Numbered from the stretch's first letter, positions 46,432 to 55,192 are shown. The stretch: DNA of 64,000 nt from Phycicoccus sp. M110.8 (GCF_032464895.1 NZ_JAWDIC010000003.1:186001-250000); one strand, 5' to 3'. Program-made: numbers and translations. Notes: generated from the letters alone by a model not told the origin.

Positions 46432-47827
46432 AAGCCGGATCGTTGCGGCGTTGCGTCGCAGGATCGCGACCGCACCGCCCGGCGCGCAGCTGCCGTCGAA
46501 CCGCGTCCTGGTGGCCGAGCACCGCGCCAGCCCCGTGACTGTCCAGAAGGCGCTGCGTCGGCTGGTGGCCCTCGGGCTGGTGGAGAGCCGCCCGGGCGTC
46601 GGCTCCTTCGTGCGCTCGGTCCCCGCCGCGCCCCGCCCGGCCGACCTGGGGTGGCAGACGGCGGCGCTCGGCTCGCCGCGCATCCGCACGAGCGGACTGT
46701 CCTCGACCCAGCGCGCGTCGGTGCCCGACGCCATCCGCCTGCACTCCGGGTACCCCGCGAAGGAGCTCCTGCCCGAACGGCTCGTCCGCGCCGCACTGCT
46801 GCGCGCGGCCCGTACGGAGGCGGCAGTGACCCGCTCGCCCGCGGCCGGCCTACCCGAGCTGCAGGCGTGGTTCGCCGGCCAGGTCGCCGCGGGCGCGCCC
46901 TCGGGCGTCACCCCGCCCTCGGCCCGCGACGCCCTCGTCGTCGCAGGGAGCCAGAGCGCCCTCAGCTCCGTCTTCCGGGCAGTGGTCGGACCCGGGCAGC
47001 CGCTCGTCGTCGAGTCCCCCACGTACTGGGGCGCCATCCTGGCGGCCGAGCAGGCGGGGGTGGTACTCGTCCCCGTGCCCTCGGGTCCCGGCGGGCCCGT
47101 TCCCGAGGAGGTGGATCGTGCGTTCGCGACCACGGGCGCCCGGGCCTTCTACGCCCAGCCGACGTTCGCGAACCCCAGCGGTGCGCAGTGGTCGCGCGAC
47201 GCCGGGCTGGCCGTGCTCGAGATCGTGCGACACCGGGGCGCGTTCCTCGTCGAGGACGACTGGGCCCACGAACTGGCCATCGACGCCGATCCCGCGCCGG
47301 TCGTCGGCCACGACCACGACGGGCACGTCATCTACCTGCGGTCGCTGACCAAGTCGGTCTCCCCGGCGCTGCGGGTCGCGGCGGTGGTCGCCCGCGGCCC
47401 GGCTCGCGACCGCATCCTCGCCGACCGGGCCGCCGAGAGCATGTACGTCAGCGGAGTCCTCCAGGCCGCAGCCCTCGACGTCGTGACGCAGCCCGGGTGG
47501 GCCACGCACCTGCGCTCGATGCGCCACCAGCTGAGGATCCGCCGGGACAGCCTGCTCGAGGCGGTCACCACGCACGCACCGGCCCTGCAGGTCGACCACG
47601 TCCCCCGCGGTGGGCTCAACCTGTGGGCGCGGCTGCCGGACGGCACCGACGTGCCGCAGGTCGTGCGCGACTGCGAGTCCCGTGGGCTCGTCGTCGCCCC
47701 GGGCACCGAGTGGTTCCCGGCGGAACCCTCCGGCCCGCACCTCCGGCTCAACTTCGCTGCCGAGGACCCCGCGCGGTTCGCCGAGGCCGGCCGCATCCTC
47801 GGTGAGGTCCTGGCGCCGTCCGCCTGA
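46415..47827 (+). CDS. MocR-type regulator (GntR winged helix fused to aminotransferase)
   Basis: The 470-residue product has an N-terminal GntR winged-helix domain (about 5-75, LPSNRVLVAEHRASPVTVQKALRRLV) fused to a PLP-dependent aminotransferase fold. The PLP lysine lies in RSLTKSVSPALR near residue 312, with the conserved Tyr/Asp region AFYAQPTFANPSG. MocR proteins sense an amine or PLP by external aldimine formation and usually act on the divergent gene, here the DMT exporter. The start codon is interlocked with an antisense ATG in TTCATGAA (46412-46419). The second operator repeat falls inside codons 3-6. Confidence 0.88.
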   Translation: MNDDSASRIVAALRRRIATAPPGAQLPSNRVLVAEHRASPVTVQKALRRLVALGLVESRPGVGSFVRSVPAAPRPADLGWQTAALGSPRIRTSGLSSTQRASVPDAIRLHSGYPAKELLPERLVRAALLRAARTEAAVTRSPAAGLPELQAWFAGQVAAGAPSGVTPPSARDALVVAGSQSALSSVFRAVVGPGQPLVVESPTYWGAILAAEQAGVVLVPVPSGPGGPVPEEVDRAFATTGARAFYAQPTFANPSGAQWSRDAGLAVLEIVRHRGAFLVEDDWAHELAIDADPAPVVGHDHDGHVIYLRSLTKSVSPALRVAAVVARGPARDRILADRAAESMYVSGVLQAAALDVVTQPGWATHLRSMRHQLRIRRDSLLEAVTTHAPALQVDHVPRGGLNLWARLPDGTDVPQVVRDCESRGLVVAPGTEWFPAEPSGPHLRLNFAAEDPARFAEAGRILGEVLAPSA

Positions 47828-47906
47828 GCCGTCACCACGGCTGGGCTCCTGACGGGACTCCGTCGCGGGATCAGCGGAACCGGCCCCAGCGCGCACGCCG
47901 GGTCCC

Positions 47907-47912
47907 TACCCT
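47907..47912 (+). promoter_or_regulatory. Candidate -10 box of PH-like protein gene
   Basis: TACCCT lies 27 bases before ATG 47940, giving a short leader that contains the AAGGGGG ribosome-binding site. Confidence 0.3.
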
Positions 47913-47939
47913 GTCCCCATCCGTGCGAAGGGGGCCGCG

Positions 47940-48719
47940 ATGCCGATGTCCAGCGGGGGACGTCCGACCGTGACCTGGTACGTCGGGCCGTGGGCCGAGC
48001 GCGACCGCGGTCCGGCGCCCGTCGAGGTGACCGGCTCGGACCCGTCCTCCCTCACGTTCCTCAACCCGCGCGGCTCCCTCCCCGGGCTGATCGTCGGCGG
48101 CGTCGCGTTCGTCGCCGCGTTCGCGCTGCTCGTGGACCGCCAGTTCGCCGCCTTCATGGTGCTCGGCCTCATGGCCCTCGTCTTCGGGCTCCTGGGTCTC
48201 GACCGGCTCCTGAGGAGTCGGCGGCCGGCCGTGGTCGTGGGGCCCCGTGGCGTGTGGTTCGGCCCCGAGCGGAGCTCGACGGCCGCACACGTCGTTGCCT
48301 GGGCCGACGTCAGCGAGTTCGTCCTCTTCACCGCCGTCCACGACGGGCCCAAGGTGGACAACCACAGCTCCGTCCGATCCGGGATCGCCCTGGGCGCCCG
48401 TCGGTTGGCGCCGCCGGCGCTGCCACCGGAGGTGCAGCAGGACTGGGAGCAGCTCATGCGGTTCGTGGGCCAGGCACCGCACACCGCGGCGGCACTGCAG
48501 GCCAACCTGCAGCAGGCAGCCCTCCTGCCCCACCGCTACGTCCGGACCTCGGCACTGGGCCGTCGCGAGGAGCTCGCGACCGCCGTCCAGCGGTGGGCAC
48601 CGCACGTGCGCGTGACCCTGGGCGACCGCGTCGACTTCCGCGTCCGCCACCCCATGCTCCCCGTGGCCCGCGACGCCATCGACGGCATCCGCGACTCCCT
48701 GCGTCGACCCGCTGACTGA
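47940..48719 (+). CDS. Two-helix membrane protein with PH-like domain, unknown
   Basis: The 259-residue product has an N-terminal soluble piece, two adjacent membrane helices (about 47-88), then a beta-rich domain of the bacterial PH-like kind (about 94-145: AVVVGPRGVWFG, VAWADVSEFVLF) and a helical C-terminus. It has an AAGGGGG ribosome-binding site. I do not recognise a named family; PH-like membrane proteins of this type are common in actinobacteria and unassigned. It follows the MocR gene in the same direction but has its own promoter candidate. Confidence 0.65.
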   Translation: MPMSSGGRPTVTWYVGPWAERDRGPAPVEVTGSDPSSLTFLNPRGSLPGLIVGGVAFVAAFALLVDRQFAAFMVLGLMALVFGLLGLDRLLRSRRPAVVVGPRGVWFGPERSSTAAHVVAWADVSEFVLFTAVHDGPKVDNHSSVRSGIALGARRLAPPALPPEVQQDWEQLMRFVGQAPHTAAALQANLQQAALLPHRYVRTSALGRREELATAVQRWAPHVRVTLGDRVDFRVRHPMLPVARDAIDGIRDSLRRPAD

Positions 48720-48756
48720 GGGCCCGGCTGAGGCACGGCCCGCGACCGGTGGCCCC

Positions 48757-48777
48757 AGGCGTCGGAGCGGGACGCCT
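48757..48777. terminator. Hairpin between PH-like gene and ychF
   Basis: AGGCGTC (48757-48763) and GACGCCT (48771-48777) form a 7-bp stem with a 7-base loop; the second arm touches the ychF stop codon. Confidence 0.45.
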
Positions 48778-49862
48778 CAGACGTTGAAGCGGAACTCGAC
48801 CACGTCGCCGTCGGCCATGACGTAGTCCTTGCCCTCCATCCGGACCTTGCCGGCGGCCTTGGCGGCAACCATCGACCCGGCCTCGACCAGGTCGTCGTAG
48901 GACACGATCTCGGCCTTGATGAAGCCGCGCTGGAAGTCGGTGTGGATGACACCGGCGGCCTGCGGGGCGGTCCAGCCCTGCTTGATCGTCCAGGCCCGCG
49001 ACTCCTTGGGCCCGGCCGTGAGGTACGTCTGCAGGCCGAGGGTGTGGAACCCGGTGCGCGCCAGCTGGTCGAGCCCCGACTCGGTCGCGCCGAAGGACTC
49101 GAGCAGCTCCATCGCCTCGTCGGGCTCCATGTCCATGAGGTCCATCTCGAGCTTGGCGTTGAGGAACACCGCGTCCGCAGGCTCGACGAGCTTGCGCAGC
49201 GAGGCGTGCAGGTCGGCGTCGCCGAGCTGCTCCTCGTCGAGGTTGAACACGTAGATGAACGGCTTCGTGGTGAGCAGCCCCAGCTGCCTGGCCTCGGCGA
49301 GGTCGACCCCAGCAGCCGCGCCCGCGGCATACAGGGTGTGGCCCTCCTCGAGCACCTTCTGGGCGGCCACGGCGTTGTCGAGCAGCGGCTTGCGATCCTT
49401 TGTGATCCGCGCCTCCTTCTCCAGGCGCGGCACCGCCTTCTCGAGGGTCTGGAGGTCGGCGAGGATGAGCTCGGTGTGGATGGTCTCGATGTCGGAGGCG
49501 GGCGAGACCTTGCCGTCGACGTGGACGACGTCGCCGTCCTCGAACGCGCGCACGACCTGGCAGATGGCGTCGGCCTCACGGATGTTGGCGAGGAACTTGT
49601 TGCCGAGCCCCTCCCCCTCGGACGCCCCACGGACGATGCCGGCGATGTCGACGAAGGACACCGTCGCCGGGAGGATCTTCTCCGACCCGAAGATCTCGGC
49701 GAGCTTGGCCAGCCGCGCGTCCGGCAGCGGGACGACCCCGACGTTGGGCTCGATCGTCGCGAACGGGTAGTTCGCGGCGAGCACGTTGTTCTTGGTCAGG
49801 GCGTTGAACATCGTGGACTTGCCGACGTTGGGCAGTCCGACGATTCCGATAGTGAGGGCCAC
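48777..49862 (-). CDS. ychF: Redox-regulated ATPase YchF (Obg-like)
   Basis: The 361-residue product is the Obg-like ATPase that binds ribosomes and responds to oxidative stress. G1 is GLPNVGKST, with DIAG as G3 and the NxxE-type G4 (FNLDEE) that favours ATP over GTP. A coiled-coil region (about 130-200) and C-terminal TGS domain with [10 protein letters not shown] complete the family. The GTG start has TAGACT 9 bases upstream, so the leader is only a few bases. Synteny with ispH and xseAB resembles Rv1108c-Rv1112 (from memory). Confidence 0.95.
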   Translation of the reverse strand: MALTIGIVGLPNVGKSTMFNALTKNNVLAANYPFATIEPNVGVVPLPDARLAKLAEIFGSEKILPATVSFVDIAGIVRGASEGEGLGNKFLANIREADAICQVVRAFEDGDVVHVDGKVSPASDIETIHTELILADLQTLEKAVPRLEKEARITKDRKPLLDNAVAAQKVLEEGHTLYAAGAAAGVDLAEARQLGLLTTKPFIYVFNLDEEQLGDADLHASLRKLVEPADAVFLNAKLEMDLMDMEPDEAMELLESFGATESGLDQLARTGFHTLGLQTYLTAGPKESRAWTIKQGWTAPQAAGVIHTDFQRGFIKAEIVSYDDLVEAGSMVAAKAAGKVRMEGKDYVMADGDVVEFRFNV

Positions 49863-49871
49863 GGGGTCAGG

Positions 49872-49877
49872 AGTCTA
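49872..49877 (-). promoter_or_regulatory. -10 box of ychF
   Basis: TAGACT on the minus strand, 9 bases before GTG 49862. The 144-base region 49863-50006 otherwise contains only one GTATGCCG copy (49998-50005). Confidence 0.35.
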
Positions 49878-50006
49878 CCGGCGGCCGCCGCACGGCCCGA
49901 CCACGCGACGCCCTCCGCAGCGGCCGGACCGCCGTTGGGGGCGCAGACGTGACCGATGCGTCACCCCTGCACCCCCGAAGTGCCTGCGGGAGAGTCGGTA
50001 TGCCGC

Positions 50007-50870
50007 TCAGGCCGGCTTCGGGGACGTGGCGCGGGCGAGCTGGCGGGACAGTGCGACCAGGCGGCCCTCGCTGTCCCAGACCTCGGCGTCCTCCTCGAGG
50101 TAGCCGCCCGACATCGTGCGGCTCGTGAGGTTGACGCGCAGCCAGCCCGGGGCGGGACGCGCCCGCATGTGGGCCGTCAGCTCGAGCGTGGGCGTCCAGC
50201 CCGGCAGCCCCAGCTCGAACGCCACCGGCGGCAGCGCGTCGACAGCGAGCAGGAGCAGCAGCGGGTCGGGCTCGCGGCCGTCGGCCATGCGCAGCCAGCC
50301 GCGGATGACGCCGGTGCCCGACGGCCGCCCGACGGCCCAGCCCGTGGTGGCCGGGTCGAGCCGCAGGTCGAGGCGCTGCAGCAGCGACGCGTGCTTGAGG
50401 AAGTCCGGCGGCGCCTGTGCCGCGCTGACGCACTGCTCGGGCGGCGGCAGGACCGGCGGGGTGGCCGTCGTGCTGGCGTCCCCGTCGAGGCCGGCGAGGT
50501 CGCCGTACGTCGCGAGCACCCGCACCCGCTCGACGTCGGCGCCGTCCGGGCCGGGCTGCAGCAGCGAGGCCTGCGCGGTGGAGACGGCGCGGCCACGGCG
50601 GACGACCTCGGTGCGCACGGTGGCCGGTCCGGGCACGCCCGGCGTCAGGTAGTACGCGCTGATCGCGAGCGGGTCCTGGTGCGCGGCGCGCTCCTCGGTG
50701 GCCCCCAGCTCCTGCCCCAGCGCCCGACCGACCAGCGCCAGCAGCAGGCCACCGTTGACGCCGCCGCCGATGCGCCAGCCCTCGCCGAGCTCCGCGTCCC
50801 AGGTGCCCGGCTCCCCGGGTCGGGCCGCGACCGCCGTCCCCGTGTCGAACTCGCTGGTCAGGCCGTCCAT
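50007..50870 (-). CDS. TesB-like acyl-CoA thioesterase family protein
   Basis: The 287-residue product has two hotdog domains in tandem: the first ends around residue 115 (YLTPGVPGPATVRTEVVRRG), the second includes LTAHMRARPAPGWLRVN and the terminal VWDSEGRLVALSRQLA. This arrangement is that of the thioesterase-like superfamily related to TesB. Substrate chain length is unknown. ATG 50870 has GGAGGACGG just upstream. It lies 71 bases downstream of the M50 metalloprotease gene, probably an unrelated function. Confidence 0.83.
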   Translation of the reverse strand: MDGLTSEFDTGTAVAARPGEPGTWDAELGEGWRIGGGVNGGLLLALVGRALGQELGATEERAAHQDPLAISAYYLTPGVPGPATVRTEVVRRGRAVSTAQASLLQPGPDGADVERVRVLATYGDLAGLDGDASTTATPPVLPPPEQCVSAAQAPPDFLKHASLLQRLDLRLDPATTGWAVGRPSGTGVIRGWLRMADGREPDPLLLLLAVDALPPVAFELGLPGWTPTLELTAHMRARPAPGWLRVNLTSRTMSGGYLEEDAEVWDSEGRLVALSRQLARATSPKPA

Positions 50871-50941
50871 CCCGTCCTCCGGTCGCCGTGCGTGCACGCC
50901 GGGACCGGCGCCGACAGGAGCGTATGCCGTCGAGTGCCGGC

Positions 50942-53425
50942 TCAGGGGGCGGGCGTGGCCGTGGCGTCCGCCACGTCGCCGGCGGCGCTCGCCTCGGGTG
51001 ACGACGTCGCGCTCGCGGTCGCGTCGGTGGACGCCGACGGGCTCGACGACGTGCTCGACGGGCTGGTCGAGCCGGACGGCGCGGGCGCCGTGCCGGTGTC
51101 GGTGCCGGAGGGCGTGGAGCTGGTGGAGGTGCCCGAGCCGCCGGAATCGGTGCTCGGGGTCGCACCGGTGGGGCCGGTCGTCGAGGAGACCGAGGGCGCG
51201 ACCGTGGTCGCGGTGGCCGAGGGGGTGCTGGCCGCGGACGGCTCGACCCACGCGGGGTCCTTGCGCAGGATCGCGAGGATCTGCTGCTCGTAGTCGTCGA
51301 GCCGGCTCTGCAGCTGGTCCAGCGGCACGTCGCGGATCGACTGGCCGAACTGCGCGATCTGCGCCCACAACGCCTCGAGCTCCGCCGTGCTCTGGGCACT
51401 CAGCGGTCCGGACAGGGTGACCACCAGCTGGGTCGCCAACGCCTGGGTGACGCAGCGGACGCAGTTGTAGTTGACCGCCGCGGCGATGTTCTGCGGCACG
51501 GCGACGTGGGCGTCACCCACGATGACGACCACCTGGAAGGCCACGCCGACGGCTTGGCAGTCGGTGCAGGAGGCGAGGGCGTAGCCCTCGTTGGTGTTGG
51601 TGACCGTGTCGCCGTCAGCCCACACCAGCGCGAACGCGACGTCGTAGAGCGAGGTGCCGTCGGTCGTGTTGACCGCCAGGGCCTGGGTGTCTCCCTCCCC
51701 CGGAGGCGCGGGCCGGTCGAACGGGAACACCCACGTCGGCAGCGCCGACCCGTCCGCAGCGGTCTGCCCCGGCTTGGGCACCATGACGACGGCGAGCTGG
51801 GGGGAGTCCGCCGTGGGCAGGCGCATGCCCTTGGGCAGGATCGCCCGTCCGGTCCCCTGCCGTCCCTCGGCGAGCGCGGTGGGCGCTCCGGAGCGTGCGA
51901 GCGTCGCGTTCGCCGCGTCCCCCAGCGTCCCCCGCTCGTATGCCTGGATCGGCCGGTACGTGCCCGGCTGGGGCCACCACGCCCACGCCAGCCCGGCGAC
52001 CACGGCGACCGCGGCCACCCCCGCCAGCCCGCGGCGTACCGGGTGGCCGTCCGTGCTGCGCCACGTGCCCACAGCCACGCGGCGGACCAGGCGCGACACG
52101 ATGAGCACGACACCCAGCACCGGGAGCGCGATCGCCACGATCGACAGCACCCGCACCAGGACCCCGAGGACGTCGCCGTCGCCGAGCTGGGCCTGCAGGC
52201 GCGCCCACTGGCGGGCGACCGAGGCCCAGGCCGTCCCGGCGACCCGGGGGAAGCTCAGGACCATCATCACCGTGGAGAAGGCCAGCATCGGCACGACCAC
52301 CAGGACCCACGTCGTCACGACCGCGCGGGCCCACGGCTTGAGGACCCTGGCCTCGGGGTGGTTCCAGTGCCGCGGGAGCAGGGAGAGCAGGGTCGGCTTG
52401 ATCCGGTGGTAGAGGTCGGGCACGCCGGTCACGTCCGCGAGCACGTGGTAGCCGTCGAAGCGCACCAGCGGGGCCAGCTGCCGCACCATCTGCAGCACCT
52501 GCGTGGCGATGATGAGCAGGATGGCGTCCCAGCCCGTCCCGAACCACACGGCGAACATGGCGACGGCCACGATCGCGTTGAAGTACAGCCCGCCGAGGTC
52601 GGTGCGCACGCGCCCGGCCCGGCCGAGGCGGTAGCTGTCGGTGACGTCGGTGTAGAACGCGGGCCACACGAGGTACAGGCCCGTCCCCATCGCCCCGGGC
52701 GTCGCGCCGCCGTAGCGCGCGGCCGCGGCATGGCCGAACTCGTGGAAGCCCGCGGACACGACGGTGAGCGCGAAGACGGCCAGGAGCAGGGCTGGCTGCT
52801 CGAACGCCTGGTGCGTCGCGGACGCCAGGCCCTTGTGCATCAGTACCCAGGCGCAGACGGCGAGGAAGGCGGCGACGAGCAGCACCACGACGACCGGGGC
52901 GAAGAGCAGGGCGAAGGGCGCCGTGATCCTGCGCGTGACCTCCGGGTCGGTGACGACGTAGCGGAAACGCAGTGCCAGCAACGGGTTCGAGCGCTTGAGC
53001 TGAGGGTCGGACCCGTCCGCCTTCCTCAGCAGGCCCAGCGTGCGGAGCTTGGCGTCGCACAGCGTCTCGACGTCCTCCGCCCGGACCTGGCGGCCGACCG
53101 CCGCACCCACGACCTCGGCCACCTGGGCGAACGTGCGCTCGCCGTCCACCGCCTCCAGCACGGCATACAGCAGCGGCGTGAGCTGGATCGTCTGGCCGTC
53201 ACCGCGGCGGACCAGCGCCGGCGACTCGCGGTAGCCGGAGCCGGGCACCGTCCCGAGCAGCTGCACGCCGTCGGCCCGCACGGGCACGCCGGGGTCGACC
53301 GGGGGCGCGGACGGGGGCACCGGAGCCGCCCCCGCGGCGGTCGGCGCGGAGGCCACCCCCGCGGCGATCGGCGCGGGGGCAGCCTCGGACCCGGTGGGGG
53401 CGCTGGGCCCCTCGAGGGGAGTCAC
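50942..53425 (-). CDS. M50-type membrane metalloprotease with PqqD-like domain and paired CxxC outer domain
   Basis: The 827-residue product has a Pro/Ala-rich lead (1-50), a PqqD-like winged-helix domain (about 55-135) as used to bind peptide leaders, then a membrane metalloprotease core: helices at about 168-195 and 209-227, zinc motif HEFGH (H228, E229, H232), and the third-ligand Asp in FDGYH (D324). More helices lie at about 280-316, 369-392, 420-446 and 465-484. An outer domain (about 490-720) holds CTDC (620-623) and CVRC (655-658) and ends in a helical rod, followed by a Ser/Thr-rich tail of 100 residues. It is 21 bases downstream of the repeat-protein gene, its likely substrate. Protease class is clear; biological role is inference. 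Confidence 0.8.
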   Translation of the reverse strand: MTPLEGPSAPTGSEAAPAPIAAGVASAPTAAGAAPVPPSAPPVDPGVPVRADGVQLLGTVPGSGYRESPALVRRGDGQTIQLTPLLYAVLEAVDGERTFAQVAEVVGAAVGRQVRAEDVETLCDAKLRTLGLLRKADGSDPQLKRSNPLLALRFRYVVTDPEVTRRITAPFALLFAPVVVVLLVAAFLAVCAWVLMHKGLASATHQAFEQPALLLAVFALTVVSAGFHEFGHAAAARYGGATPGAMGTGLYLVWPAFYTDVTDSYRLGRAGRVRTDLGGLYFNAIVAVAMFAVWFGTGWDAILLIIATQVLQMVRQLAPLVRFDGYHVLADVTGVPDLYHRIKPTLLSLLPRHWNHPEARVLKPWARAVVTTWVLVVVPMLAFSTVMMVLSFPRVAGTAWASVARQWARLQAQLGDGDVLGVLVRVLSIVAIALPVLGVVLIVSRLVRRVAVGTWRSTDGHPVRRGLAGVAAVAVVAGLAWAWWPQPGTYRPIQAYERGTLGDAANATLARSGAPTALAEGRQGTGRAILPKGMRLPTADSPQLAVVMVPKPGQTAADGSALPTWVFPFDRPAPPGEGDTQALAVNTTDGTSLYDVAFALVWADGDTVTNTNEGYALASCTDCQAVGVAFQVVVIVGDAHVAVPQNIAAAVNYNCVRCVTQALATQLVVTLSGPLSAQSTAELEALWAQIAQFGQSIRDVPLDQLQSRLDDYEQQILAILRKDPAWVEPSAASTPSATATTVAPSVSSTTGPTGATPSTDSGGSGTSTSSTPSGTDTGTAPAPSGSTSPSSTSSSPSASTDATASATSSPEASAAGDVADATATPAP

Positions 53426-53446
53426 GTCGGTGGGGTCCTCGCCCGG

Positions 53447-54151
53447 CTACTGCGAGATGTCCGAGGACTGGTCCGTGGTGGCGTTCGCGTCGGCGTCCAC
53501 GTGCTGGGTGATGGCGACGTCCTGCTGGGCCAGGGATGCTGCGTGCGAGTCGACCGACCCGATGTTGCCGGCGACGGAGGCGTCGATGGGCGCCGCCACG
53601 TTGGCGTTGGCCGCAACCGCACCGGTGATCGGTGCCGCGAGCTTGAGGTCGGTGGCGAGGTTGACGTCGACGTTGAGCAGCGGACCGTCCAGCGGCCCGG
53701 CGGCGTCCGTCGAGGTGGGCACCGTGCCGTCGGTCGGGAGCGTCCCGTCGGTGGGCGCGGTGCCGTCGGTGGTGCTGCCGTCCGTCGGCACGGTCGTGTC
53801 CGTGCCGTCGGCCGGCGCGGGGGCCGCGTCGGTCTGGTCGATCGTGGACCCCTGCTCGCCGTGGGCGACCGCCTCGCCGGTGATGCCCTGGTCGATGTGC
53901 GCACCCTGTGACGCCAGGGCCGTGGCGTCGGAGCCGACCGACAGGACGTTCGCACCGACGGCGGCCTCGATCGGGGCGGCGACGTTGGCGTTGGCCGCGA
54001 CGGCCAGGTCGATCGGCGCGGCTGCGTCGAGGCCCAGGTCGAGGTCGGCGTTGAGGTCGAGGAGGCTGATGACCTCCTTGTCGGGCAGCGCGGTGCCACC
54101 CTCGGCTGCGAGCTCCTCCGCGGTGAGCGGCGGCTGGGTCGAGTCAGTCAT
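53447..54151 (-). CDS. Duplicated Ala/Asn-rich repeat protein with double-glycine-like leader
   Basis: The 234-residue product has no signal peptide and no membrane helix. The N-terminus LTAEELAAEGG resembles double-glycine leaders of exported peptides (Gly-Gly at 18-19, Glu at -8). Two homologous repeats (about 33-92 and 159-218) share the identical core AVAANANVAAPI and end in QGAHIDQGI or QDVAITQHV. Between them is a linker of PTDG units (about 118-150). The composition is acidic with almost no aromatics and no Cys. ATG 54151 has GGAGTG upstream; a longer version from 54226 is unlikely. It immediately precedes the metalloprotease gene. I do not recognise a named family. Confidence 0.75.
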   Translation of the reverse strand: MTDSTQPPLTAEELAAEGGTALPDKEVISLLDLNADLDLGLDAAAPIDLAVAANANVAAPIEAAVGANVLSVGSDATALASQGAHIDQGITGEAVAHGEQGSTIDQTDAAPAPADGTDTTVPTDGSTTDGTAPTDGTLPTDGTVPTSTDAAGPLDGPLLNVDVNLATDLKLAAPITGAVAANANVAAPIDASVAGNIGSVDSHAASLAQQDVAITQHVDADANATTDQSSDISQ

Positions 54152-54197
54152 GGTGCACTCCGTTTGTGACGGTTTCCCCCGGCAGGATGACTCCGCG

Positions 54198-54203
54198 AAG
54201 CTA
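54198..54203 (-). promoter_or_regulatory. Candidate -10 box of repeat protein/protease operon
   Basis: TAGCTT on the minus strand, about 46 bases before ATG 54151. No clear -35 is visible, so confidence is low. Confidence 0.3.
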
Positions 54204-54268
54204 GTGCCGCCCGCATGACCTCGCACGCCGAACGACGCCCTGACCTGCGGCTTTGCCGTCGACCCGCC

Positions 54269-55186
54269 TCAGAGCGCGGGGAGCCCGTCCTCGAGGTACG
54301 CCGTGGGGCCGGTGTGCGTCGCGAGGAAGGCGAGCAGCCGCTGGTTGTAGGCCGCGACCCGCCCGTCCCACTCCTCCTCGTCCGCGAAGTGCAGGGCGCG
54401 GATCTCCCTGCGCTGCAGGGTCGCCCGGTCCTTGATGCCGTCGACGTCGTCGAGGCCCAGCTCGAAGACGAAGACGGTGGCATCGGTCCAGCCGCGCCAC
54501 GGCGGCAGCCAGTTGACGGCGAGCAGGCTGCGTACCTCCACCTCGAGGCCGAGCTCCTCGCGGACCTCGCGGACGACACAGTGCGCCGGCGACTCCGACG
54601 GGTCGACCACGCCACCGGGCAGGTCCCACTCGTCCTTGTAGGTCAGCTCGCACAACAGCACCCTGCCGTCGCGGTCGCGCAGCACCCCCTGGGCGATGGC
54701 GCGCTTGGTGGGCAGGGTGGCGTTGAGGATGCCGATGAAGCCCTCCTTCGAGTCCGGCGGCGGGTCCGTCGCGACCCTCGCCAGGACGACCACGTCGCCC
54801 CGGGCGTCGGCACCCACGCGCGCCGCCCGCGCGATGCCCTCACGTCGCATACCGGAGCGGATGGCGGCGCGCACCGAGTCGCGGTCGGCGTCGGGCACCC
54901 GCGCCTCGAGCCGGGCCAGCCCGAGCTCCTCCACCCCCCAGTCCAGCACCAGGCGCAGCGCCCGCTCGGTGATCCCGACCGCGCGGTACTCGGGCACCAC
55001 CACCCACAGCACGTCGGCATCCTGCTCGTCGACCAGGAGCTCGACGCGACCGACCTGCGCCCCCTCCCAGACGAGCTCGAACGCGTGGGTCCCCTCCTCG
55101 GACTCGGTGGGGTGCAGCGCGAGGTCCCCGTCGACGAGGGGCGCCGGTGCAGGCGGCGTGTGCGGGCCGGGGAGCGGTGTCGGCAT
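54269..55186 (-). CDS. GNAT-Nudix fusion protein
   Basis: The 305-residue product fuses an N-terminal GNAT acetyltransferase-like domain (about 15-150; LWVVVPEYRAVGITERALRLV, EARVPDADRDSVRAAI) to a C-terminal Nudix hydrolase (about 160-300). The Nudix box runs from GGVVDPSES to REVREELGL. The GNAT half has lost the typical RGxG pyrophosphate loop (reading YRAVGIT), so it may bind rather than acetylate. Substrates unknown. ATG 55186 is 6 bases from TAGCGT (55193-55198). Confidence 0.82.
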   Translation of the reverse strand: MPTPLPGPHTPPAPAPLVDGDLALHPTESEEGTHAFELVWEGAQVGRVELLVDEQDADVLWVVVPEYRAVGITERALRLVLDWGVEELGLARLEARVPDADRDSVRAAIRSGMRREGIARAARVGADARGDVVVLARVATDPPPDSKEGFIGILNATLPTKRAIAQGVLRDRDGRVLLCELTYKDEWDLPGGVVDPSESPAHCVVREVREELGLEVEVRSLLAVNWLPPWRGWTDATVFVFELGLDDVDGIKDRATLQRREIRALHFADEEEWDGRVAAYNQRLLAFLATHTGPTAYLEDGLPAL

Positions 55187-55192
55187 GTCCTG

